Below, in pieces: positions 12,201 through 22,440 of a stretch of 64,000 bases of DNA. The DNA is from Selaginella moellendorffii (lineage: Eukaryota > Streptophyta > Lycopodiopsida > Selaginellales > Selaginellaceae): positions 966,656 to 1,030,655 of the forward strand of contig NW_003314312.1 in NCBI RefSeq assembly GCF_000143415.4, given 5' to 3'. Both the position numbers and the translations under genes were made by a program. The notes beneath the pieces were generated by a model. The model saw nothing but the letters and a program-made list of their open reading frames with translations. It was not told the DNA's origin and ran no database searches. The stretch's first letter is position 1. The number at the start of each line of letters is the position of its first letter.

Positions 12201-12722
12201 AGCTGATGATGGAGCAATGTTCAGTCCTTGGACAAGTTGTCCTCTTGCTAGCTGCTGTACTCTCTTGATGGAAGAGTGGCCTAATCTCCTGTGCCAAGTG
12301 TCTAGTGTAGCTGGTTTGTCTTCCACGCTGCTACTGAGCATTAACCTCTCAGGATACACCACTTCAGCATTCAGGCAATAGAGCCCTGCATGTCGGCGTC
12401 CCGATGCTAGCTCATAGCCTTCTCATGAGATGGTGCACCTTTTCTCGTTAAAGTCAATCTTGCAGCCTGTGTCTGCTATCTTCCCCACTGAGAAAAGAGT
12501 CTTCTTGACACCAGGCACATAGTAGACATTGCTCACGTCCACTTTCTGACCATTGGCAAGTTTCACCTTGATTGTCCCAACTCCTTGCACACTGTGCGAG
12601 TAATCGTCACCAAGGTAAATCCTCTTGTCGTCTGGAACTGGTCTCAGCTTGCCAAACAGCTCTTTGATGTATGTCATGTGCCTGTTTGCTCCTGAGTCCA
12701 CCCAGATTACTTCTACTGTCAA
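9273..12722 (-). pseudogene. Copia pol (protease, integrase, RT, RNase H)
   Basis: One reading frame on the - strand, broken by stops at 12423-12425, 10548-10550 and 10305-10307. Domains in order: aspartic protease WVDSGANRHMT near 12700; integrase zinc region TWHRRLGHSS; integrase core VHSDLCGP, RSDGGGEF and NGVAERMNRTL (D, D, E all kept); reverse transcriptase with LYVDDCILFS near 10290; RNase H with SDADWAGE, SSTEAEYMA and VADVFTKALP. The stops look like TAG from CAG (10548) and TGA from a C-to-T or G-to-A change elsewhere. The protease N-terminus is cut at 12722, where the inverted copy begins. The order IN-RT-RH defines Copia. Confidence 0.93.
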
Positions 12723-14430
12723 GGGACGAACACCTTATGAGGTGTGGTATGGGAAGGCACCAGACGTGAGCCATCTCAGGATCTTTGGGTGTGTAGCTTA
12801 TGCACTCAAGGACGAGCCCAAGAAGCTGGACAGTAGAAGTGAGAAGTGCATTCTCCTTGGCTATGCAAGCAAGATGAAGGGTTACAAGCTCTTCAACCTG
12901 AACACCAGGAAGGTGATCACGAGCAGGAATGTCATCTTCGACGAGTCTAAGATGTACAACACCAAGAACCAGCTAGCAACCACCTCGCAGCAGATGCCGT
13001 TACTCATTAGTGGTAAGCAAACCCTAATTGAGGATAGCGACAGCGAGGAGGAAGATGCCTCTCGACGGCAGCGTGCACACTCAGGCGGAGCAGCTACAGG
13101 TGGAGGTGGAGTCATGGCTCAAGTTCCTCCCAGGGCAGGCCGAACTCTTCCAAGGAGTGTCTCAGATCTCTCACCTTCTCTCAATTTCGAGGAAGGCAGC
13201 TCTAGTGAGAGCAGCCAGCAGCAGGAAGTAGCAGCACCTTGTAGATCCAGTCGTGTTCGTGTCTTGATTGAACAAGGACAGCAGTATAGAGAGGATGTGG
13301 CATTAAAGCAGGCTCTTGAGGCTTCTAGAGTTGAAGCCAGAGCAGCTCGTGATCGCAGTGCATCTGAGCCACCTCCAGTAACCTCAGCAGCATTTTATTA
13401 TGCTGCAAGCTCACCGTCCCAGCAGCAGAAGGAAGTTCCTTTTGAGGACATGGAACTCGACTTTCTAGCACTCTTTCACCAAGCAGAAGCCACAGTACCC
13501 AAGACCCTGCAAGAAGCCTTGGCTGGTCCAAATGCAGCAGAGTGGCAGCATGCAATTTTCCTAGAGTATCAATCTCTGATGGAAAATGAAACGTGGGACT
13601 TGGTGGAGCTTCCTACAGGTAGAAGAATCGTGAGTACAAAGTGGCTGTTCCGGATCAAGTATAAGCCAGATGGCTCTATTGATCGTTACAAGGCCAGATT
13701 TGTAGCTCGAGGATTTTCTCAAGTAGAAGGAGTGGACTTTGCAGAAACATTTTCACCAGTGGTGAAACATGCATCAATCAGGATGTTGCTGAACATTGCT
13801 GCTCAAGAAAACTTGGAAGTCGAGTAGATGGACGTCACCACAGCTTTTCTGAATGGAGATCTACATGAGGAGGTCTTTATCTCGCAACCAGAGGGCTTTG
13901 TTGTTCCAGGGAAGGAACATTTAGTGTGCCGGTTGAAGAAGGCTTTATATGGCCTTAAACAAGCACCCAGGGCCTGGTACGAGAAAATGGATGCTTATCT
14001 CTTGGGTTTGGGGTTCTCCAAGATTTCAGCTGACAGTAACGTGTACTTGAAGCGAGTGGGAGAATTTTGAGCCATGATAGCTCTCTATGTGGATGACTGC
14101 ATCCTTTTCTCAAGTGAAGGTGCTACCATGAAGCAGTTGAAGCTGGATTTGGGGTGCCGATTCAAGATGGTTGACATGGGACCTCTTCACTACTGCCTTG
14201 GCATTCAGATCTTCCGAGACAGGAGGAAGGGAGTGATTCAGATGTCTCAGAAGAAGTACATTCTGGACGTGCTTTAGAGGTTTCAACTCAGTGAGCTGAA
14301 CCCAGCAACCACACCTATGGAGGAACATATGAAGCGGATACCATATAGGCAGATGGTGGGAAGCTTAGTGTACCTGATGGTGTGTACGAGGCCAGACATA
14401 GCCTATGCAGTGGGAGCAGTTTCACAGCAC
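12722..14430 (+). repeat. Inverted second copy of Copia IN/RT inside the element
   Basis: The reverse complement of about 9899-11676 with only scattered differences: an 18-bp and a 51-bp deletion in this copy, a few substitutions, and one extra stop (TAG at 14276-14278). Both arms share the stops before [10 protein letters not shown] and before MIALYVDDC, so the duplication postdates those mutations. With a 1.05-kb spacer (11677-12721), a transcript could fold into a long hairpin. Confidence 0.9.
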
Positions 14431-14666
14431 TCTGATACCCCTAGTTTTGTCACCTGCTGATCCTCTAACGAAGCCATGAACAGACTGCCATGCTCGTCAT
14501 CTGAATCAGCAAGTGACAAAACATGGTCTGTTGAAAGCAGAAGTAATCTCTGATGTATGTCATGTGCCTGCAGATTACTTTTGCTTTCAACAGACCATGT
14601 TTTGTCACCTGCTGATCCTCTAACGAAGCCATGAATAGACTGCCATGCTCGTCATCTGAATCAGCT
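14431..14666. repeat. Scrambled junction with short direct and inverted repeats
   Basis: A block of about 65 bp (CTGCTGATCCTCTAACGAAG and following) occurs at 14450-14512 and again at 14604-14666. Between them CATGGTCTGTTGAAAGCAG (14523-14541) is inverted at 14582-14600. GATGTATGTCATGTGCCTG (14552-14570) also occurs in the protease region at 12664. The pattern suggests template switching during reverse transcription or repair. Confidence 0.8.
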
Positions 14667-15508
14667 GCTGCAAAGTTAGCCACTTGCTTGCCTTTGTCTC
14701 GCTTTCTAGCTTCCTTGGCTTTCTTTGCTTCTTCATTGGTGCAGTCTCTTGCCCAATGACCAGGTTTCTTGCAAATGTTGCAAAGGCCGTCGTTTTTCTT
14801 CTTCTTCTTCTTGGACTTGCTCCCACTGGTTCCATCAGTCCCTGGAGAATTCACTGGGCCCAACCTGTCCCACACTGTTGCAGATCGCTTGCCCTTTGAA
14901 GATTGACCAGCAAATAGCGCTTGATCTTGAGATCCAACTCCCTCATTGGTCTCCATCAAGTTCTCTGCTGACTTCAACTGAAGGACTATTTCGTCAAATT
15001 TCTTTGATGAGTGAGTAGTCGCTGTTGTCAGAAGATACTTCGCCACGCCTTTGATGACAACCGACTTGAGCTTCGGTTCACTCACTGGTGTCTTCGTGAT
15101 GCGTGCGATCTGGCTTGCTACCTTCCTCAACCTTCCAACAAAGGCTTGAATGGACTCACCTTCATGCTGTCTTACAGAACCGAGTTCTGTCTCTAAGTCC
15201 AGCAATGTGGTCTCATTCTCCTTTCCGAGGGTTGCTTTCAGGTTTTCCCAGTTCTCGTGCGCAGTCTTCGTGATGTCGAGATGGCAACTGAACACCTTGC
15301 CCAGGCCTCTGCCTAGAATGCCCAAGGCCTTGATGTTCTTTCCATCCTACTCTTTGCGGTCAGCCTTGTCCGTTGTGGGAGGGCGCGTCCAGGAACCGTC
15401 GACCACTGGCCACAGCTCCTTCTGCATAAAGTAGTACTCGAGTTGCTCCTGCCATCCACTGAAATCCTTGCCATCAAAGATCTCTATGGCGTCGCGCACA
15501 CTCCCCAT
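14465..15508 (-). pseudogene. Copia gag
   Basis: Starts at ATG 15508 (MGSVRDAIEIFDGKDFSGW, typical of plant Copia gag) and carries TAG at 15347-15349. The body has the UBN2-type gag fold and a zinc knuckle CNICKKPGHWARDC (C-x2-C-x4-H-x4-C) near 14770, after a lysine run. The C-terminal part runs into the scrambled junction, so the link to protease is lost. It would form the virus-like particle and bind element RNA if intact. Confidence 0.88.
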
Positions 15509-15531
15509 CTTCAGGATCGTTCTTCACACGG

Positions 15532-15543
15532 GCTCTGATACCA
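15532..15543 (-). other. Copia primer-binding site
   Basis: TGGTATCAGAGC on the - strand directly abuts the 5' LTR and is complementary to the 3' end of initiator methionine tRNA. Confidence 0.92.
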
Positions 15544-15727
15544 TGTTATGAAATGGGGACACCCAGCCTTGTGAGCGCAGCAGCGCTCCATGCTGGGTCC
15601 ACCTTTATTGCGGAAGACGGATCAAGAACAGAATGTGTCGGGCGTGATCACCTACAGAACCTAAACGGATGTGTCCCTTCTGCTGACGTGGCATCCCAGC
15701 TTGAGATTGCGGCTTAAGTCCTCAACA
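15544..15727 (-). repeat. Copia 5' LTR
   Basis: 184 bp, TG...CA, followed by GAAGA (15728-15732), the second half of the target duplication. Confidence 0.95.
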
Positions 15728-15825
15728 GAAGAAACACCATACTGAGTCATGCATATACTGTAGTGGTTAAAAGCTCTACATAAAAGAATGGCCTTTTTGA
15801 CACGACACGAAAGATCTCAGCTAGT

Positions 15826-17285
15826 TTAATGCTGCTTATAAAACTCGACGAGGCTTTCCATGTCAAAGCTAGACGCGGGATCAAACGATCTTTCCACGGC
15901 TCTGTCACTTGTCACAAGTGTAACGCGTTGCACACGACACAGATTGATGACCTTTTCAACTGCATGAGCAGCTCTCCCCAAGTCGGGCCTCAAGTCGAGT
16001 TCTTCTTCTTCTTCTGGACTTTCCGAAACGAAAAGGCGGTGAATTCTCAAAAGGCATTGACCCAAAATTTCGTCCTCGACATAATCAAACTCCAGCTGCC
16101 AGCCACAAAATTACACTGCAAGTGTTAGAGTTTAGAAAACAAGCAACTAGGCTGAAAACTCACTTTCGCAAGGAAACCGAGCCCAAGCTCTAGCTCCTGG
16201 TATTCGTCGACCATGTTAAATCTGAACAAGAACAGTTCGTAGAAATCAACAGAATTATGGCCAAATCCAAAATCATCCTTGAGACAGCTGTTCGTCTTCC
16301 CACTCATTACCCGCCAACACAAGCCCGAACGAACGTTCCCAGAGATTCTCACTCGCAAAGTTGATGTATACCGGCTTAGCCACCACCTTTTCAAGAGATT
16401 CCGCTGATACTAGAGTCACTTTTCCTCCGCCGTCTACTTCACTGGGAGAGACGCTAAGTTTCTCAAGCCTTGGAGCAGTCACGATGCAAGAAACTCTGGA
16501 CGAGATCTCGAGCTCGAGAGCATACTTTCCGGTGTTTGGAGGCGTTTCAAAGTAGAACCCATTGCGTCATCGTTAATGTCGGGGTTACCATAGTCGTCAT
16601 GCAATTTGAGGTATATATGTTTGAGGTTTGGGCACTGGCGCAAGAATCTGTTGAGTGCCTGGTCCTGCTGCGGAACTGGCACCGTAAGATCGAGATGCAA
16701 TGTGTGAAGCTCTGGCAGGACGCATAAACCCGTTGTAATTTGCCCAAAATCCTCTCCTGCGACCTCGAGGCCGTCAATTCGCAGCTCTTGGAGGTTGATG
16801 CACTCAATGGAGATACGCTGCAAAGTCTTGAAAGTTACATTCCATCCAATCTCTAGCTCCAACAGCGAGCTCCCCAAGAGCTTCGTCCAGTTTAGACTGT
16901 CTACTTTCACGGAAGTGCTGCAAAAGCAGAAGCTGGTGATTTTTTGTAGCCGGGAAGTGACCATGGAGACCGAGGTTTGCACACAGTCGCATTCGTCCAG
17001 CTCTGCCTTGTGCTTGCAACACCGGCCCATTTCCGGGCATGAAATGCTGACGCCCTCGAACCATTTCGTGTGATCGCGCCAGGAGCGGCAGACTCCCGAG
17101 AGCGCCAGCACGAACCGAAATTCATCCAGGTTCTCATAGCTGGAGACCACGATCTGATATACTTTCAAGAGGACATCAAGCGGCAGTGCTGACCAATCGG
17201 CATTCTGTGCACGAGGAAAAGACTCGCAACTTACTCGTTTTCTCTTTTCCATAGAAACGAGCCCTAAAAACCGTTTCCTTTCCAA
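15826..17285 (-). CDS. F-box/LRR-type protein gene, frame broken twice
   Basis: The first 268-codon frame starts at 17285 and has an F-box (DWSALPLDVLLKVYQIV, then VCRSWR) at residues 29-71, followed by leucine-rich segments (NLQELRIDGL, LPELHTLHLDL, CPNLKHIYLKL). The protein should act as the substrate receptor of an SCF ubiquitin ligase. Near 16555 the frame must shift by one base to continue as ETPPNTGKYALELEISS, and near 16280 again to continue as DFGFGHNSVDFYELFLF. A 68-nt intron (16096-16163) then leads to the last exon (FDYVEDEILGQCLLRIHRLF to VEFYKQH). Good codon bias on both sides suggests recent frameshifts or sequence errors. Two fragments of the last exon lie elsewhere (3371-3537, 22990-23137). 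Confidence 0.72.
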
Positions 17286-17391
17286 GGAACGGGAAGACGT
17301 TTAAAGAATATGCCAAATGGCCCTAACTTCCATCTTTTAGGGGTTTTAAGGATTAGGGTTCTTCCAAGAATGCGGGCGCGATGGTGGGGGG

Positions 17392-19791
17392 ATGATCCTG
17401 TCGGCGCTCCTTGCGGCGATCAAGGAATGCGGCATCGCCAGAAATCTGGAGCGCGGGCGCAGGCTTCACGAGCAGGCCATCTACAGCGGCCACGATTCAA
17501 ACAAGTATGTGGCTGGCAGCCTTCTCAGCATGTATGCCAAATGCGGCAGAATGGAGGAGGCGCGCATGGTCTTCGATTCCATGCGCCACCGCGATGTGGT
17601 TCCCTGGACGGCGCTGGCAATGGGCTACGCGGAGAATGGGCAGGAGGAGGTCGCGCTGGAAATTTTTGGGCGGATCGAGCAGCCCAATGCGCTGAGCTTC
17701 GTGGCGGCCATGAGGGCCGTGACGGGGCTAGCGCTGCGCGAGGCGGGGAGATTGTTCCATGGGAGGATAGTCAGGGTGGAATCGCTCAAGAGAGGCGAGT
17801 GGATCCATTCGCAGCTCCACTGCCTCGTGTCGGATATGGTGGCGAATTCTCTGCTCGATATGTATGCCAAGTGTGGATGCTTGGAGAGGGCGCTCTGGAT
17901 TTTCGAGAGGATGCCTTGCCACAGCATTGTGTCTTGGAACGCTCTCGTGCTGGGCTGTGCCGAGAATGACGAGGCAGCCATGGCGGTGGAGCTGTTTGAG
18001 AGAATGGTGGCCGGCAGCGCTTCTGGCCAGAGCTCCACTCCGCCGCCACCGAATGGAAGAAGTTTCGTCTCGGCGCTCAAGGCTTGCTCGGTTCTAGCAT
18101 CCCAGGAAGAGAGCAAAGAGATGGTAGATGGAAGAGCTGTGAAGAGTCGAGCTTTGGAGAGAGGGAAATGGATCCACTTGAGACTTTCAAGCAACAGCGA
18201 AGTTGGCCGAGACCACTATGTGTCGAGCGCACTTCTCGACTTCTACGCAAAGTGTGGGAGCATGGTGGACGCTCGCAGGGTGTTCGATCGAATGCCACAG
18301 CACGACTCGGTCACTTTGAACGCGCTACTGCTCGGATACACGGACAACGGCGAGGACGAGATGGCCTTGGAGCTGTTCTTGAGCCTCTCCAGAGCTCTCA
18401 GTGACGGGAGGAGTTTCGTGGCTCCTCTCAAAGCTTGCAGCAATCTGGCTGAGAAGGAACAAGGCCAGATCGTCCAAGGCCATGGGAAGCTTGTCAAGTT
18501 GGAAACTCTGGAAAGAGGCATGCTCGTGCACTCGCTGGCAGTGAAAAGCCAGTGTGAGACGGACGTCTTCGTGGCGAGCATCTTGGTGACGATGTACGCG
18601 AGGTGCGGAAGCATGGTGGACGCTCGCAAAGCGTTCGACCGGATGCCAAGTCGCAATGTGGTGTCCTGGAACTCACTCATCCTGGGATACTCCGAGAATG
18701 GAGAGCCCGAGCTGGCTATCGAGTCCTTCGAGAGCATGGAACTCCAGGGAAACTCTCCAACTTTTCTAGCAGCGCTCAAGGCTTGTTCCAGCCTTGCCGA
18801 CAAGGAAGAGGCGAGCTACGTCGACGGGAAGCTTGTCAAGGCCAAGTCTCTCGAGAAAGGCGCAGCTCTTCACGTCCAAGCTTCCAGAGCTGGCTGTGAC
18901 TCGGACACCTTTGTGGCGAATTGCTTGGTGGACATGTATGCCAAGTGTGGGGACTTGGCCGAAGCGAGCAGGGTTTTCGAGAGCATGTCGAGCCACAGCG
19001 TGGTTTCTTTCAACGCTCTCATGCTGGCCTACGCCGAGAACCAACAGGGGGACGTGACTCTCAGCTTTTTCTCTCGAATGGTGCCGGAGGGATGCCAGCC
19101 GAATGCTCTCAGCTATGTTGCAGCGATCAAAGCGTGCTCGAGCTTGGTCACTCTGGACATTGGCAAGGGAATCCAGGCTCAAGTCTGCCGCCGCGGCTTG
19201 GAGAGTGACCCGGTTCTAGAGGCCAGTCTCGTCGACGTCTTTGGCAAGTGTGGAAGCATGATGAACGCTCAGCTGGTGTTTGATTCAGTCCCCGGCAGGG
19301 ATCCAGTGACTTGGACGTCTCTCATGGTAGGCTACAGTCGACAATGTGATTCTCACATCGTTTTCGAGCTTTTCCAGGAGATGAAAGAGCAGAGCTTGAG
19401 GCCAGACGCGGTGACTTTCATCGCCATTCTCACTGCTTGCAGTCACGCGGGCCTGGTGGAGAGAGGCAAGGGCTATTTTCGAGAGATGAGCTCCAGGTAT
19501 GGAGTGGAGCCCCAGATCGAGCACTACTCTTGCATGGTGGACATTCTGGGACGAGCAAACCGGCTGCCCGAGGCGGTGGAGCTGCTGGAAAGAATGCCGG
19601 TGAGAGCGAGCAGGATCACTTGGTCGACGCTGCTGGGCGCGAGCAAAAAGTGGAAGAACCTGGAAGTCGGGAGGTTTGCATTTGATTCGCTCATGGCGCT
19701 GGATGACAGTGATCCCGCAGCCTATGTGCTCATGTCCAACCTCTATAACCAAAGCTCGCAAGAGATTGTGCCTCATGGAAGTTCTTCTTGA
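17392..19791 (+). CDS. PLS-class pentatricopeptide repeat protein, 799 aa
   Basis: A single intron-free frame with a long array of PPR units. Each cycle contains a FVA(S/N)-L(V/L)DMYAKCG-xxxAxxVFxxM block and a VVSWNALxLGYAEN block. Between them sits a lineage-typical linker (KACSSLADKEEASYVDGKL, VKAKSLEKG). PPR proteins bind organellar RNA one base per repeat, for editing, splicing or stability. The C-terminus has the E-type motif (YSCMVDILGRANRLPEAVEL, TWSTLLGAS, AAYVLMSNLYN) but stops soon after, and there is no DYW domain. The tail (SSQEIVPHGSSS) looks improvised, so the 3' end may be truncated. The next gene starts 117 bp later. The first in-frame ATG is used; a transit peptide is not obvious. 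Confidence 0.9.
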   Translation: MILSALLAAIKECGIARNLERGRRLHEQAIYSGHDSNKYVAGSLLSMYAKCGRMEEARMVFDSMRHRDVVPWTALAMGYAENGQEEVALEIFGRIEQPNALSFVAAMRAVTGLALREAGRLFHGRIVRVESLKRGEWIHSQLHCLVSDMVANSLLDMYAKCGCLERALWIFERMPCHSIVSWNALVLGCAENDEAAMAVELFERMVAGSASGQSSTPPPPNGRSFVSALKACSVLASQEESKEMVDGRAVKSRALERGKWIHLRLSSNSEVGRDHYVSSALLDFYAKCGSMVDARRVFDRMPQHDSVTLNALLLGYTDNGEDEMALELFLSLSRALSDGRSFVAPLKACSNLAEKEQGQIVQGHGKLVKLETLERGMLVHSLAVKSQCETDVFVASILVTMYARCGSMVDARKAFDRMPSRNVVSWNSLILGYSENGEPELAIESFESMELQGNSPTFLAALKACSSLADKEEASYVDGKLVKAKSLEKGAALHVQASRAGCDSDTFVANCLVDMYAKCGDLAEASRVFESMSSHSVVSFNALMLAYAENQQGDVTLSFFSRMVPEGCQPNALSYVAAIKACSSLVTLDIGKGIQAQVCRRGLESDPVLEASLVDVFGKCGSMMNAQLVFDSVPGRDPVTWTSLMVGYSRQCDSHIVFELFQEMKEQSLRPDAVTFIAILTACSHAGLVERGKGYFREMSSRYGVEPQIEHYSCMVDILGRANRLPEAVELLERMPVRASRITWSTLLGASKKWKNLEVGRFAFDSLMALDDSDPAAYVLMSNLYNQSSQEIVPHGSSS

Positions 19792-19907
19792 TCAACGGCC
19801 TTTCAGCTGATATGGAACGGCCAACGGCCATTCCACGATAATGCCGTACTACCTCGCGAATATTCGTACGAAACGCATAGCGACCTAGGGTTTATCGCGA
19901 GAGGGAC

Positions 19908-20140
19908 ATGGCGGCCAAGATCCAGCTTCCCTCCACATTCCTCTCGTATCTCATCATGTTCACGGCGGCGTTCACCGGCGCATCGATCGTCCATAACATC
20001 GCCAAGCCGGATCTGGTAAGCGCGATTGATCCATCGATTATTTCTTTCTCATCCACGTTTTCGTGGGGCAGAGATTGCCGAAGGTCGATGAAGCAGGCAA
20101 CAAGATAGATGCTCGCGATTCTTCTGATTCTAGGGGATGA
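19908..20140 (+). CDS. Brawnin/UQCC6-like mitochondrial micropeptide, 58 aa
   Basis: Two exons, 19908-20015 and 20072-20140, with a 56-nt GT/AG intron in phase 0, give 58 residues. The N-terminal part has one membrane segment (FLSYLIMFTAAFTGASIVH, residues 11-29), then NIAKPDL, then RLPKVDEAGNK from exon 2. The layout of a short N-terminus, a single membrane helix, VVH/IVH, a short linker, PDL and a proline-containing polar tail is that of Brawnin (C12orf73/UQCC6), an assembly factor of respiratory complex III in the mitochondrial inner membrane. The family match is made from remembered sequence pattern, so function is inference. A telo-box-like CTAGGGTTT lies 22 bp before the ATG. Its small size makes it easy to miss. 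Confidence 0.65.
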
Positions 20141-20159
20141 AGGAAGAATGCCGCTCTAT

Positions 20160-22440
20160 TGCGATCGAGAAAGCCACAGCTTAGCAGCTCTGGCCAGCTT
20201 TCGCTCCATCTGACGATCCTCCCATCCATCCTGGTGCCTCTCTCCCTCTCAGCCAGAGCCGCGCAAGCCATGAGAGCCACCACTAAAGTAGCACCGCTAG
20301 GTGAGGAGCTTGGAGAGAGGGATGGCTGTCTAGCGGCCAAGTGTGGCTGGGACTCCAACCTCTTCGTGGCCAACACGCTCATTGGTATGTACTCAAAGTG
20401 TGGCTGTGTAGCCGAGGCTTGCGCTGTTTTCTCCAGGTTGACGCTCTGTCTTGGAACTCTCTCATGCTCACTGCACTCTCTGGCTATGGAGCTCGGCTTT
20501 GTGTCGGATGTCTACGTTGGAAGCACGCTGGTGGACATGTACGCGAGCTGTGGGAGACTGGACCGTGCTCGAGAGGTGTTTGAGAAGATGAGGCAGCGGG
20601 ATGCTGTGTCGTGGACCACCATGATCCAGGGATGCATAGACAACGAGGAAGGGGAGATGGCTTTGCAGCTGTTTCGACGTGTGAGCTCCTGCGAAGATGG
20701 TGTTCTACCCGATGGTTCCACCTACGTGGCGGCGTTAACGGCTTGCGCTGGCCTGGCTGCGAGAGAAGTTGGATTCCAATGTGCTCGTATGAGGATCCGG
20801 GAAAGCTGGTGAAGCTCCAGTCTCTGCAGAAGGGGATGGAGATCCACAGGCAGGCTCCTACTCTTCGGACTTCTTCGTGGCCAGCTCCTTGGTGGTGATG
20901 TATGCCAAGTGTGGAAGTATGGCGGATGCTCGGGCAATCTTCGACAGGCTTCCTCGTTATGATGCGGTGTGCTGGACGGCACTGATACTCCGCTACGCGG
21001 AGAGCGACGAGACCGAGCTAGCTTTGGAGCTCTTCTGGTGCATGCAACGAGAAGTAGGCTGTCTTCCGAGCTCTCGGACGATTGTCACAGCACTGGTAGC
21101 TTGCACGGGACTGGCAGCGAAGGAACAAGGTCAGCAGATTGATGGAAAGCTCGTGAAAGTCTCGTGTTTGGACAAAGGCATGGCCATCCACTGTGAAGCT
21201 GCGAAGTTCGGGTGGGATTGTGACGTATTCGTAGCCAGCAGTCTCGTCGACTTTTATGGGAAGTGCGGAAGCGTGCTGAATGCGCGGCTTACCTTTGACA
21301 GAATGCCGCGGCATGACAGGGTGGTGTGGACAGCGATGATCCAGGCCTGTGGAGAGAATGGAGAGGATGAAGCGGCAGTGGAGTTATTCCATTGCATGGA
21401 GACTCGGGGGCTGCTGCCAAACGCTTGGACCTCTGTCGCTGCGCTGAGTTCCATTGCTACTGTGGCTGCTGCAATGGAAGAAGAGGACTGCGTGGGGACG
21501 GACTACTTGGAGAGGGTGACGAGCATCCACTCTCGCTGCCGAGACGTCCACTTTTATCATGGAGAACACGCTGATTGACGCCTACTCCAAATGCGGTAGC
21601 GTGATGGATGCCCGGAAGGTGTTCGAGTCCTGGAACGCTCTCATACTTGGGCTCGTAGACAACGGGGAAGCCGAGCTTGCGACCGAGATGTTCGCACACA
21701 TGACGCAGAACGAGAGCAGTCCAGCAGCGGCAGACACCCGGACTTTCGCCGCCGTGGTCACGGCTTGGAGCAACTTGGCAGCCTTGGAGACTGGAAAGCT
21801 CGTCCACGCTCGCGTTTGCCGGCTGGGGGTGGAGTGCGAGCCATACGTATCCAATTCCCTGGTGGGACTCTACAGCAGATGCGGGTCTATAAGCGACGCC
21901 GAGGAGCTCTTTGGTTCCATCAGCGACCGGAAGAGCGTGGTGGCATGGTCGGCGCTGCTAGCCGGATACAGCAGCCAGGGAGCTTGCGAGAAAGCGTTTA
22001 GCTTTCTCGAAGGATCCACAGGGAAGGCTTAGTATGGCGTGGTGCAGGAGCTCAAGCACTACCACTGCATGATCGATATGCTTGGAAGGGCCAACCTGGT
22101 GGGTGAAGCGGTGGAGACGGTGGAAACCATGCCGTATAGAGCAACAGCCATGACTTGGACGATTGTCTTGGCGGCGTGTCACAAATGGAACAATCACGCC
22201 GCTGGGATTGGTGAAGCTGGAGCCAGAGAACGCGGCGGCCTACTTACAGCCACCGGGAGGTTGATCTCTCTCGCAATTAGTCGGTTTGGTTCCACTTCAG
22301 TTGAAAGTCTGATGTCAGCACCTAGAATGTTACATGGATTTGATGTGGTGCCTATGTGGCACCCTGAGAGAGGGAGTGAAGCCCACACCATCGAGGATGA
22401 GAAGTGGATGCGATTGGAGGAGGCTTTGTGTTTTGAATGA
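20160..22440 (+). pseudogene. PLS-class PPR pseudogene
   Basis: PPR units continue through at least four frames: 20330-20812 (SNLFVANTLIGMYSKCGC, DVYVGSTLVDMYASCG), 20800-20898, 20877-21530 (SSLVVMYAKCGSMADARAIF, VFVASSLVDFYGKCGS), 21559-22032 (MENTLIDAYSKCG, NSLVGLYSRCG) and 22039-22200 (HYHCMIDMLGRANLVGEAV, the E-motif region). Stops and shifts separate them, so no full protein can be made. About 20165-20295 reads as PPR only on the opposite strand, a small inversion. It is a paralogue of the gene at 17392-19791. After 22200 the frame no longer resembles PPR. Confidence 0.85.

Larger units (their letters stand above)
9103..15727 (-). mobile_element. Copia (Ty1) LTR retrotransposon with internal inverted duplication
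   Basis: A 6625-bp element on the - strand. LTRs of 184 bp (9103-9286 and 15544-15727) begin TG and end CA and differ at only two positions that I can see. Flanks 9098-9102 and 15728-15732 are both GAAGA, a perfect 5-bp target duplication. The primer-binding site TGGTATCAGAGC (15532-15543, - strand) is the initiator-Met tRNA complement usual for plant Copia. A purine-rich tract (9287-9296) touches the 3' LTR. Order in element direction: gag, a scrambled junction, an inverted IN-RT copy, protease, integrase, RT, RNase H. In-frame stops in gag and pol make it non-autonomous. Confidence 0.95.

Noticed and set aside
20159-20330. N-terminal part of the long + frame at 20159-20812
   Set aside because: It is the reverse strand of an inverted PPR slice; the + translation there is not PPR-like.
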